DNA from: Cristatella mucedo | Lineage: Eukaryota > Bryozoa > Phylactolaemata > Cristatellidae | NCBI GenBank assembly: GCA_009760855.2 | Contig: WPIO01000011.1 | Location: forward strand, 4,082,501-4,146,500 | DNA length: 64,000 nucleotides | Reading direction: 5' to 3' | In this document: piece after piece, positions 33,614 through 44,000 of the stretch | Layout of the letters: every line of letters starts with the position of its first letter | Position numbering within the stretch: the first letter of the stretch is position 1 | Notes under the pieces: model-generated | What the model saw: only the letters and a program-made list of their open reading frames with translations | Database searches by the model: none | Told to the model about the DNA's origin: nothing | Translations under genes and position numbers: made by a program

Positions 33614-33616
33614 GCC

Positions 33617-33729
33617 AGAGATGCGGCGGCGGTTCCGCCAGAGATGCGGCGGCGGTTCCGCCAGAGATGCGGCGGCGGTTCCGCCAGAGATGCGGCGGCG
33701 GTTCCAGCAGAGATGCGGCGGCGTCCGCT
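33617..33729. repeat. 23-bp GC-rich tandem repeat (about 5 units)
   Basis: The unit AGAGATGCGGCGGCGGTTCC plus GCC occurs three times exactly (33617-33685), then once with one change pair, then partially to 33729. Because 23 is not a multiple of 3, all three forward frames stay open, which explains the overlapping frames 33511-33927 and 33560-33868. They are not good gene candidates. Confidence 0.93.
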
Positions 33730-34479
33730 AGAGAGGTGGCATCGGCCGCGAGGCTCTGGTGTAAAGTCAGACAGCGCCTGCGGCCAGCGAGTCGGCGCAG
33801 CTGGTTCTGGAGAAGACGGTGGCAGGGAGAGAAGCGGCGTCGGCAGAAGAGCGCTATGCGCCCCCTAAGAAGGCGGGCGATACACTTTCCAAGCGGCGTG
33901 TGGCAGTGGAAAGAGACACGGACCTAACTCCTGGCAATCGTGAAAGACTGGTAGCAATGGCTAAGCGGTGCAAGGAGGCTGGTGCTTAAGCAGCTCAATA
34001 GTTGCTAAAGACCGTGCTACAGCGTGCCTCCATCGAGCGGCTGTAAGGTAGCCTGCCGGTTGGGACACCAGTTTAGTGTTACTGCTGGATTGTGATCTAT
34101 AGATCAGGGAAGCATGTGACTTTGTTTAAGTGCCGGTCATTTTAAACGGTTGTTGCTGGACTGCGACCGTGCTGTTGTCAAGTGTTTATTCCCTTGAGTG
34201 GATCCTGCGTTTTTTTTTTATCTTGAGTGTATTACCGCAGATATTTGTGATCTTGAGATCACGGGCATATGGTTTTATGGTTTTCAGTGGGTTAATGGTT
34301 TTATTTGTATATGGGATTTACGGATTTATGGTTGAACGAGTTAATGTTTTTACAAGGGTGAGTCACTGCCGGGAAAAGAGGAGGCAGTGGGAAACAGGAC
34401 GGAGGAAGGAACGGTTGTACGGTGTAACGCCGCGAGCGTTGACGGAATTTGACGAGTATTGAGGCTCCTCGGTATCTGC
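33730..34479. other. Unrecognised sequence
   Basis: The first part is GC-rich (AGGCGGGCGATAC region) and the second T-rich. No motif or repeat family was recognised. Confidence 0.4.
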
Positions 34480-35165
34480 ATTTCGTCGCTTGTAGCTTCT
34501 TAGTTCCATCTCGGCTTGATTATGGTAATTATATTTTAGCTGGGCTACCAAAGGAAGCAACTAGGCCAGTGGCTATGGATATGGCTGCAAGGCTAGTCTT
34601 CAAGTCCCAGACGTTTGACCACGTGTCTCCTTTGCTAAAAAGAGTTAGGATGGATGCCGGTTGATCAACGGATATAGGGAAAAGTTCCTACGCTGACCCA
34701 CAATGCCCGCCACGGCTTGGCTCCTTGCTACCCAGCTGAACAGCTGCATCGGTTTCAGCCTCCTCGTGACCTCAGGTCCTGTATGGACAACAAATTAGCT
34801 GTTCCATTCCTCCGCTTAAAGACCGTTGGCGACAAAAACTTTAGCTCTGCAGGTCCTAGACTGTGGAACTCGCTTCCACAATTCTTACGCAACGACAACT
34901 GCTCTTCTGCTGCTGACTATGGCTCATTCTTTACATTGATCCTGAGCTGCTACTTCCATGCTACTCACTACCTCAACCGCCCTCCTGACTGCTACGTTTC
35001 GCACTTTCTCTTTGTTACGCGAGATGAAGCCTGTTGGCTACTGAATGCGTACCAAAAGCCGCTTAGGCTAAAAGTGGGCTATACAAAACTCTTCTGCGTG
35101 TCACCCACATAGTCTTTATGGCTTTATGGAGTTACAGACGGAAATACGTTACGTTACATTGTAGC
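34480..35165 (+). mobile_element. LINE-B 3' fragment
   Basis: The frames 34449-34664 and 34717-35112 encode SRLDYGNYILAGLPKEATRP, MAARLVFKSQTFDH, and, after a frameshift, FLRLKTVGDKNFSSAGPRLW and NSLPQFLRNDN. This is the best LINE-B copy in the window. The 3' UTR ends with GAGTTACAGACGGAAATACG and an ACGTTACATT tail. It is 5'-truncated. Confidence 0.85.
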
Positions 35166-35240
35166 CTACCGGACTCAAAGGAGTAGTATAAATAACGCAA
35201 AATTACAAAATTACTTAAAGTAAAACGAAGTTTTGTTACA

Positions 35241-35861
35241 TGTTAGGGTGTGACAGCAGCGAGTAATGAAAAGGTCAACGTGCAGCCACGGAAGTGGAAG
35301 AATGTGCAGACGTCATGTCAAATAAAGAATTTCTCTCGGCCAGTATTTCTGGCCGAGGCCGCAGCTCAGATCGCTATAGTAAGTATAAAAGGAATCGCTC
35401 AGCCGAGAAGAGCATAAATGTAAGTGAGACTGAACGGTCCTTCGGATTATACGTGCTCTGACTACACAGAGAAGTATTATAGCTGCAACGATATGTCGTA
35501 AGGTATCGTCGTAAGAAGCTTCGCAAGCGTACGAGACTAAGTAGTTAAGCAGGCAGAGCTCGCAGCGATGAGCTCTAAGCCTGAACGACTGTGCGAAGCC
35601 GGTGGCAAATGGCGACCCGCCGATATTAAACCAGCAGCAAAGCAGGTGGTAATCAGTGGGTATTTTTTGAAAATATTATTATTCTTATTGGTCTTTATAT
35701 TCGAGATCGTTGCTATGCAAAAACTGCAGTTGGGAAGGCAAAGTTCTTAGCCGTTGGTATAGTGAAAGCGCGTGTCGCTAAAGCACTAGTTTGAATAAAA
35801 GAACCTCTTAATTTATTGGATTGAGTGGACTGATTGCTAGAGGTGGTGTACTTTTACTACA
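35241..35861 (+). mobile_element. Candidate LTR (about 620 bp)
   Basis: The block begins TGTTAGGGTGTGACAG and could end at CTACA (35861). It has a TATA box, TATAAAAGG, at 35384-35392 and a poly(A) signal, AATAAA, at 35794-35799. A perfect 9-bp hairpin (CTCGGCCAG/CTGGCCGAG) lies upstream of the TATA box at 35335-35357. There is no second copy or target-site duplication, so the boundaries are inferred. A LINE-A copy follows at once. A small nuclear gene promoter is the main alternative. Confidence 0.35.
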
Positions 35862-35875
35862 GCAAATCTTTAAAA

Positions 35876-37200
35876 ATAATAATGCACTTGATAAAGCGCC
35901 CTCAGAGAACTCAATCTCTTTCTGGGCGCTTTAAATTTGCTACAAAAGGAAACGCGATTGAATGGTGAGTAATATCATGCTTTATGAACAACATGAATAA
36001 GATGGTCAGGGGTGACATGCACACGGTCGGCATGCAAATGTGTTTAGTGGCAGCATGCACAGTGTCAGCACGCATAAGCACATGAAGGACGAATCACAGG
36101 GACCCACTAAATGTTGGCCTAAATAGGTGTGTTTTAAAGTTCTTTATAAATGTGGTCAAGTCAAGGGGTGTTCTGACGCAAGTCGGGAGGGAGTTCCAAT
36201 CTTTGGGAGCATACGAACTAAATACACGGTCTCCAAAGGATTTGTGGTTTGTACGAGGTATTTCTAGACTGTTGGATTCCGAAAAGCGGGTGGTACGATG
36301 CTTGGCCTTGTCGGGAGTAGATCTGAGAGATAGGCTGGAGCCAAAGAATGAAGGGACCTAAAAGTGAGTGACAAAACTTCGATGCCAATCCGTTGCTTGA
36401 CTGGTAGCCAGTGCAGGTCGGCGAGAATGATGTGATGTGGCAACTGCGACGCTCACGACAGACAAGTCTAGCTGCGAAGTTTTGCACCTGCCGTAATCGC
36501 CTGATTGCACATGCCGGTAGGCCAGCACGCAGTGAGTTACAGAAGTGAAGACGGGATGTCACAAATGCATGGACCATCTTGGACGTGGTATCCTTATCTA
36601 AACAAGCCCGAATTTTAGCAATGTTGTGAAGCTAAAAATAGGCAGATTTGACTGTGGAGCTGATATGGTCGTCTAACGAGAGGTCGCTTTGGAATATTAC
36701 ACCTAGATTTTGAGCTGATTCAACTGGAGATATGCTGGCAGAGCCAATTTTGAGAGTCAGCCTTTCCAATCTCTGAAGCACACTGGGTTTGCCCATAACT
36801 AGTAAGTTAGTTTTATCATCGTTTAGTGTTAGAAAATGTGCTGCCATCCACGTGCGGATGTCATCAATGCATGCAGCAAGTGAGTTGAGAGAATTTGAGG
36901 TGCTCGAAGGCTGGGAGGGATCAAAGCAAAGGTACAACTGAGTGTCATCAGCATAGAAGTGAAAGCCTAGATTGTGCTTGACAATCACATCAGCAAGAGG
37001 GAGAGTATAAACTGTGAAAAGAACGGGACCTAGCACTGAGCCCTGAGGTACTCCATATTTCAGAGGTACTTTAGATGATCTTTGTCCATTCACGTCAATA
37101 CTCTGGAGTCTCCCACTGAGGTAGGACCTGAACCACTGCAGAGCAGTGCCAGTGATGCCCAGGCGAGATGAGAGGCGCTCTAGAAGAACTAGAAGAATCT
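35876..37200 (-). mobile_element. LINE-A (L2-type) with reverse-transcriptase end
   Basis: The minus-strand frame 37093-36632 begins NGQRSSKVPLKYGVPQGSVL and carries the intact catalytic box FYADDTQLYLCF, then DDKTNLLVMGKP and SDLSLDDHISS. A stop and frameshifts separate it from the C-terminal region (36577-36218: [20 protein letters not shown]). The 3' UTR ends at 35876 in an AAT/ATT tail. The element is 5'-truncated within the reverse transcriptase and is inactive. It is the only LINE-A copy here with an intact YADD. Confidence 0.9.
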
Positions 37201-37849
37201 AGAAACGAGTACCTCATTTACAGATCACCGTAGTGTCTCAGGGTCGTCCTGAGACTGAAAGCATACAAAGGGAATAGTCAGCAGTTAGAACTCTAGCAAC
37301 CTTATAATTTTGAGTGTATGTACGCCTCATTAACTAAAGTCACGGCTTATCGGCTAGCCAGAGCTGACCACTGGAAAGAGAGTTTGTGAAATTAGCTTAT
37401 AGAAACGTGAATAAAAAATGCACTGTGAGTTCAAATTCACAATGTATTTGTTATAATGTTAACTATATTGTTATAAAGTACCTATCCATTCACCGCGAAC
37501 GGACTTGACTGCTCCATTAAGAAAGAAATGCCAGATTGCCTTCAGTGGTGCGACATCGCTTTCGAGGTAAACGGACGCTCGTACACACATACCAAAGCGA
37601 AGTTGGAGTCTCCCGTGATTTTTCGTGAATATTATCCAGTATATGTACGCACGTACGCATAGTATAAATCTGCACGCACGCACAGACGTGCACGCATGCG
37701 CACGCACACATGCGCATTTATCACACTGACAATATGCGCGTGACAGTACGCATGAAATTACGCGTGACACTTACTACAATGACACAAATTACGCATGACA
37801 CTTGCATTACCGCAGTTGCATGCGAAATTGCATGCGCACTTGCACACCC
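37201..37849. other. Unrecognised, with alternating purine-pyrimidine tract
   Basis: Between about 37640 and 37735 the sequence is rich in ACGC/TGCG steps (for example GTGCACGCATGCGCACGCAC). This is low-complexity rather than coding, although short minus-strand frames cross it. Confidence 0.6.
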
Positions 37850-37990
37850 TCAGGTGACTAAGTCTCTTTTTAGGCATTTAAAATATTCTATGAAGGAAGC
37901 TTGATCAAATGGTCAGTGATGGCGTGCACAATAGCAACACGCATAACAGGGTTTAGAGGTGAAGTGTACAGGGTCAACGAGTAAATAAGG
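37850..37990 (-). mobile_element. LINE-A 3' end, diverged
   Basis: CCTCAGGTGACTAAGTCTC followed by TTTTTAGGCATTTAAAATAT and then GATCAAATGGTCAGTGATGG corresponds, with many changes, to the reverse complement of the LINE-A 3' UTR. Confidence 0.5.
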
Positions 37991-38218
37991 TTTCACTGTC
38001 AAATTCAGCAATCGACCTGAGTATATAAAATTGTCTTACACAGCCCGCTGGCGTTTATCACGAGTCATTCTAGCGAGGCGCAGCAGCAAAGTGGCACTTA
38101 TCGGGTGGCAACAAGTGTAAAGTAGTGTACACTTGCTTCAATTGTGGTTCAATTACATCGACGCTAAGCATGCATTTGGGGGGATATCGTTATCAAGTAA
38201 TTGCAGTCAGTTGCCATC

Positions 38219-38402
38219 GCGAGCTGTGATGGCACACTAGGTAAGGCGGTTGCTTTCACGACCTTGGTCCCGAGGTCGTGGGTTCGATATCTGCGGTGGG
38301 CGATCCTTTATCGCCACTGCAAGCGGTGGCGAAAGCCGTTAAGGCTCTACTGTCGCTATGCAAAAAGAGGCTGCTTAATCAGCTAGCATTTCATTTCATC
38401 GC
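38219..38402 (+). mobile_element. SINE-1 copy
   Basis: It matches the copy at 7041-7230 closely: GAGCTGTGATGGCACACTAG head, the B-box GTGGGTTCGAT, the GCGGTGGGCGATCC junction, the GGCTCTACTGTCGCTATGCA body and a CATTTCATTTC tail. One of the two best copies in the window. Confidence 0.88.
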
Positions 38403-39603
38403 GTATAACTGTGCAATGCTCGGATAGCACCGATACTGTGCCACTCCTTTCGAGTAATTGTCCCGCACTAAGTCACAGAAGCTCTAGTTACAGACTTCTT
38501 CCCGTAAATAACGTCTTAAATGAAAGCTTACAACGCGCACAGACAAAGTTCCGAGAAGTAAGAGCAGGCCGACTTCCCTCAATTATTCATGAGCTCCAGC
38601 GAGTTATTTTAATTCAGTCTTTGGAACAAATTTCTCGATGACGCGAGCGGACTTATATAATAAAGAAAGAAAGATAGAGATAGTAAATTCGTAGTATTTT
38701 TATTCTCAAAACTGAAGGTAAGCACGCATTCAAAAAATGTGGGCGTAACCATTTAGGTGTTATGCTGGGGAGGGGCTCTAAAATGCATTCAAAGCGGAAG
38801 TGGCTTTCGTTGGGGAATTTAATAGCCGGGAGCCTTCGTCTCAAGTAATCATAAACAAGTAAGCTGATTTAAGAAAGATAGCGGGAGTAAGTAGCGTAGG
38901 TAGGCGGCGCAGAAATAAGAAATCGCCATTGAGCGAGAATTTTAAAACCGGATTCTACAGCCATGGATCTGCAGAGCACAAATATATTTCTCAAAAGTTA
39001 CATTTAAATGAACGACGTCTAATCCGTAGCTTCGTGTGGGTATTTGAGGGCGCGAGGGGAACTGACAGCGTAGTAGCAGTTTAGCTAGGTAAGAAGGAAT
39101 TATTCCTTGGCGGGCCTCGGAGAAAAGAGCAAGAGTATTAGTTTTCCACCCACTGACCTACTTGCAGCCATCCCAGCATCAATAGGATGGTACATATCGG
39201 CCAAGGAAGGGGTCGTCTGCCGTTGGTATTTGAGTAAGAGAATCTGGCTTCGAGCGGCGGTGCCAGCGCTCCCGATTGAGCACGTGTGACTACGTTCTCA
39301 TGCTCTCGTCAAAGTCTTTAACGGCTGAGTTCTAAATGGTCACTAAGACGCCCAAGCCTAACTCCGAAGCACAGCCTAAATGTTTGTGCATATTTTAGTT
39401 TTAATTGGCTGCCGAATTGAACCATTACACTTGTCTGTGGTCTGAGAGATCAAAGACTGGTCTCACTTAGCAAATTTAATGCTTGAAAAACGTCTTAGAT
39501 TCGAAGTATGAATTTTCTTGATTATACTTGGTACTCAAATGCTGATGAATATTGTTAAACCCTGTCTTATCAAAGCACTGCTGCAGAATTTGAACCTGGA
39601 TAC

Positions 39604-39605
<2 letters not shown>
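38403..39605. other. Unrecognised sequence
   Basis: No gene, RNA or repeat was recognised. Short frames only. Confidence 0.4.

Positions 39606-39671
<66 letters not shown>
39606..39671. repeat. (AG)n microsatellite, about 66 bp
   Basis: An uninterrupted GA/AG dinucleotide run. All purines on one strand. Confidence 0.98.
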
Positions 39672-39675
<4 letters not shown>

Positions 39676-39997
39676 AAGTTCTTTGACTAGCTTTTTCACT
39701 ATTTATTTCCTAATTTTGGAGAGGCAGCGACACTCTTGAGTTGTTGAGTGCATTTAAAAGCTGTCTTCTAATTAAAGATGCAAAATAATTCCACATAGTA
39801 TTCAACGATGGCACCAGGATTACTAGAACTAGATTGTTAGAAGAACGGTTAGCAGAACGGCTTATAGAACGAGGTTGTTTTGCCTTACGATTTAGCCAAC
39901 GGGCATGGCGTTCGCAATTCATGAACGTGGTGGTGGGTTGATATTATGCAGTAGGCAATCTTTTAGTATCCATTGAAAGGGTTAGGTTAAAATGTTA

Positions 39998-40151
39998 GCT
40001 GATTAAGCAGCCTCATTTGTATAGCGGCAGAAGACCCTTAACTGCTACCACCGCCGCTTGCAGTTGGCAATGCAAGATCGCCCACTGCAGGATTCGAACC
40101 CACGACCTCGGCGTGAAGAACGAGCACCTTACCTCGTGGGCTAGCGGCCAA
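39998..40151 (-). mobile_element. SINE-1 copy
   Basis: Reverse-strand SINE-1: GCTGATTAAGCAGCCTCATT (body end), the TAGCGGCAGAAG segment, GCAGGATTCGAACCCACGAC (B-box complement) and CCTTACCTCGTGGGCTAGCG (A-box side). Both promoter boxes are well kept. Confidence 0.85.
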
Positions 40152-40838
40152 TACCTGTCTGTGGCTTTATAAATGTGGCCGTTGAATAAGAGACTTCAAG
40201 TTTTCACTTTAACGAGCCTCTAATCAGTATTAAGAAATTCATCGATCCTAATCATGCACTTTGGTAATCCAAGTGGAGGGAGTGAAGCGTAGGTACAGGC
40301 GCCGCCTAAGAAGCTGGCGCGCGTCCTGGACCAGCTTTGATCACACACAAAAAGGGCCCTTAGTACTTTAGCCTGGGTCTGCTGCTGAATGCCGGGCGAA
40401 TGGCTTTCAACCTTTGAAGTGGCGAAAGCTTAGGATTTATAATTAGGCCCCGAGCCTTAAACCGAAGGCCCGGCGAACGCGAACAATACGAAAGAAAATG
40501 AGCATGGCCGTCGTTATGACCAAAGGCTAATTCTGAAATGGAGCGTCAACTTTCAGGTCAATACCGAAGCGCTCGTCGTTGTCTGGTTGAGTCGCGGCAG
40601 TCGCTGACTACTGCTCAAGGAGCCCACTGTATCTTAAGCCAGCTGATGGGGTGCTCTACGCTCGCCAAAGAGCCGTCTGGTTCCTTATCCAACCGGACAA
40701 AGTCAAGCCGGTCTGTCGCAGTCCACCAATAGCGACCAGTTAGTGGACTGCTCCAGTATGTACGGACGCAGTGGCCGCCACCATCAGCCGCCGATCGCTC
40801 CACAGACGAAGGTAGCGTTTGTCAGTAATTACGCCGCC
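40152..40838. other. 3' flank of the P450 gene
   Basis: On the minus strand this follows the P450 stop codon. I see no clear AATAAA signal on that strand in the first 500 bases, so the 3' UTR end is unknown. No other feature was recognised. Confidence 0.4.
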
Positions 40839-41026
40839 TTATGAAAGCGGATGCCGCCTCTGAAAAACGAGCTTGTAGGGAGCTGGTTTATGAATGAATC
40901 CAGGTTTCCCCTCAACCTTGACGATGCAACCTTCTGGAGGTGAAAGCTCGAAATGTTGCAGGACGCTCGTGAAGAAGAGAAACAGCTCGGCTCTCGCGAG
41001 ACTCTCGCCGACGCAAGCTCGGCGTC
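40839..41026 (-). CDS. P450 exon 5 (haem-binding cysteine, stop)
   Basis: The acceptor is CCGCTCTTGCAG. The exon codes residues 436-497: [20 protein letters not shown] with Cys440, then the C-terminal strand and the end VFQRRHPLS, stop TAA at 40841-40839. Without this exon the gene would appear to lack its haem ligand. Confidence 0.93.
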
Positions 41027-44000
41027 CTGCAAGAGCGGATAGTGCAACATTAAAACCTACTGCTCGCGACCAGACGCCAAGGCAAACCCCAGTCACTCGC
41101 TGTCTCGCTTTGCCAAAGGAATTCCATGTTTATTTGTTTTTTATCGTTCGCTTAAGTGTCTTTCGTGAGCTGCTGGTGAAATTAGAGATAGCTAAAGGGA
41201 AACGTAATCGAATGGTGAGTGATATCATGCTTTATGAACAACATGAAAAACATGGTTAGGGGTGACATGCACACGGCCGGCATGCAAATGTGGTTAGTGG
41301 CAGCATGCACAGTGTCAGCACGCATAAGCACATCAAGGACGAATCACAGGGACCCACTAAATGCTGTTCTAAATAGGTGTGTTTTTAAGTTCTTTTTAAA
41401 TGTGGTCAAGTCAAGGGATGTTCTGACGCAAAGCGGGAGTGAGTTCCAGGCTTTGAGAGAATACGAGCTAAATGCACGGTCTCCAAAGGATTTGAGGTTT
41501 GTACGAGGTATTGGTAAACTGTTGGATTCCGAAAAGCGGGTGGTACGATGCTTGGCCTGGTGGGGAAGTAGATCTGAGATATAGGCTGGAGCCAAAGAAT
41601 GAAGGGACCTAAAAGTGAGCGACGAAACCTTGAAGTCGATCCGTTGCTTGACTGGTAGCCAGTGCAGGTCGGCAAGAGAAGTCGTGTGATGTGGCAACTG
41701 GGACGCTCACGACAGACAAGCCTAGCAGCAGAGTTTTGCACCGGCTGTAATCGCCTGATTGCGCATGCCGGTAGGCCAGCAAGCAGTAAGTTACAGAAGT
41801 CAAGACGGGATGTCACAAATGCGCGGGTACGGGGTAAGGCGCGGGCACAAGGTAAGGCGCGCTGCTCTGGCAAAGGCAGCTCGCTACGACAGTCCAATGA
41901 TTCGCGCATTCACTCGAGCCTCGTCGCTCGGAGCCGTTCCGTTAATCGTCTGAGTAGAACTTAAAGAAAATACGAAATAATGGGGATAAAAGGGCGGCGG
42001 GCGGACGCCAATCTTTGCTCGAGCCAGCTTTGGGCCGCGGAGCAGATTTTTGATAGGGAGCTTATCGTGGGCATTAGGGTCTGTTAGAGGCGAATTTCGC
42101 TGGACCGAATCGCTTGGAACTGCTTGGAATTGCGACGCGAACTGTTAAATGCTGCAGCAAGAGACGCGCTCTGCGCCTCTGCCACTCACCGATGCCAAAC
42201 GGAATGAACTTCTTCGGTTTCTCGAAAGCTCCGCTCGAGCTCAGAAACCTCTGTGGAATGAACTGGTGCGGATCCGGGTAATTGGCCTCGTCCAAGTGAA
42301 CGTCCGACAGCGAGGCGATGAGAGTCGTGTCTCTGGGAACTGCGAGGCCGCCGATGCTCACATCCGCGTCCGTCTTGTGGGGTATAGAGGAAATGACCGT
42401 GTTGGCCAGGCGCATCACTTCCGTCAGGACGGCTTCCGTGAAAGGCATTCGTGCTCTGTCCTTCAGAGACGGCGCTCTCGATCCTGTGGGCGAGCGAGCG
42501 CGAACCGCGTCGTCGTTGTAAGCTGCTGTTGTAAGCTGCATCGCTTTTCGTTGACTGCCATGGAATTTCTTAGCGAAGCAGCAGCAGCAGCAGCAGCACA
42601 CTCGGACCGACCGCCGGAGCGGCTCGACGCCGGCGTCGCTCGACTGAGCGTGCGAGACGCTCTCGGACACGCTCACCCATGCATCCATCGATCTCTCGCT
42701 GAACTCTTTTCTGGATGTCCGGATGCAAGATCATATATAGCCACGCCCACAGCAGAGTGTTAGAAGTCGTGTCCGTGCCTGCTACGAACAGTTGCACCAC
42801 TGACGCGACGCAATTGGCGTCTAAACGTAAAGAAATGGCCGTGAGTGCGTGAGGATGAGGACGCACACGCGCATTCGAACACGAACGCGCACGAATACAC
42901 ATAGGCACACACACAATGCCAGCAGTTAACTCTCGATTGTCCGCAACTCTGTCAGATCCGGCTCTGGCCTGGCTTAGAGCAGCGTTCCGCGCTGCCTGGA
43001 AATGAGCTCGCCTCTCCTACGGAAGGCTAGCAAGAGTCCTTCGAGCTCCAGCAAGGATTGCAGGAGTGCACAGGAACCTGCAGCTCAGCGCTTGCTCACC
43101 GTCGAATGAAGACGGGCTGCCGCTGAGCGATCTCTCCTTCATCTCGATCAGATACGAGTCGATAAAGTCGCGGGGGCTGTCAACGTCCAGCGTCTCTTCG
43201 TGCTGTCTTATAGCTTTTAGGAAGAAGTCAATATTGGCGCGTCCGTCGGCCATGTAACGATGATAGCCAAACGGATCGCCCGGAAGCATTTTCAGCAGTG
43301 GCATTTGGTTGAGGATTCCCATCTTACGGATAAGGGCTGTCTGCTTTAGAAACTTTTCTAGCAGCGATTTGAAAACGCTGTCTTCGTACTCGAACCGATG
43401 TCCGAGAACAAGATTGCAGATGACGTTCGAAACTGCTCGGTAAATGTAGCTGTCAGCAAATGTCGGCGTGCCGCAACAACCGTCAAGCACTTTCAGGAAA
43501 GGACTGATCTCTTCGATAATCTTGTGCTCAATGTCAATCTTGCCCATTCCTTGATCATGCAGCACTGTGAGGGCAAATCTTCGCTGCTCTTTCCATTGAG
43601 GCGATAAGATTAATCCTTTATCTAAAAAAAATATTTAGAAGCTATAGGTTCGGCAATTTTTAAGCCTAAGAATTACTATAGCGGTAGCTATCATGGTAGA
43701 GGGTAGCTACAACCATCATTTTAGCTATCATGGAAGAGGGTAGCTACAACCATCATTTTGACGAAGACAAGTACTTTTTCTCCTGCAATAATACATTTTA
43801 AAAGTGCCCTAAGAGAACTACATCTCTTTCTGAGCCATGTACACACCCTTGATAGGAAGCGTATCCTGCGGTTTTTGATAAGATTCACAGTGTCAGCACG
43901 AAAAAGCACTCAACGCAAAATGCGCATGTACAAAGCAAATACTGTGAGAAAAACATGAGTTGTAACATCCCTCTAAATTTATTTAAGTTGGGTGAAGTCA

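Noticed and set aside
33511-33927. Frame with repeated glycine, alanine and arginine runs
   Set aside because: Produced by the 23-bp minisatellite, which keeps every frame open.
42149-42763. Plus-strand open frame of 204 codons
   Set aside because: It lies opposite P450 exons 3 and 4 and intron 3. The minus strand explains the sequence fully.
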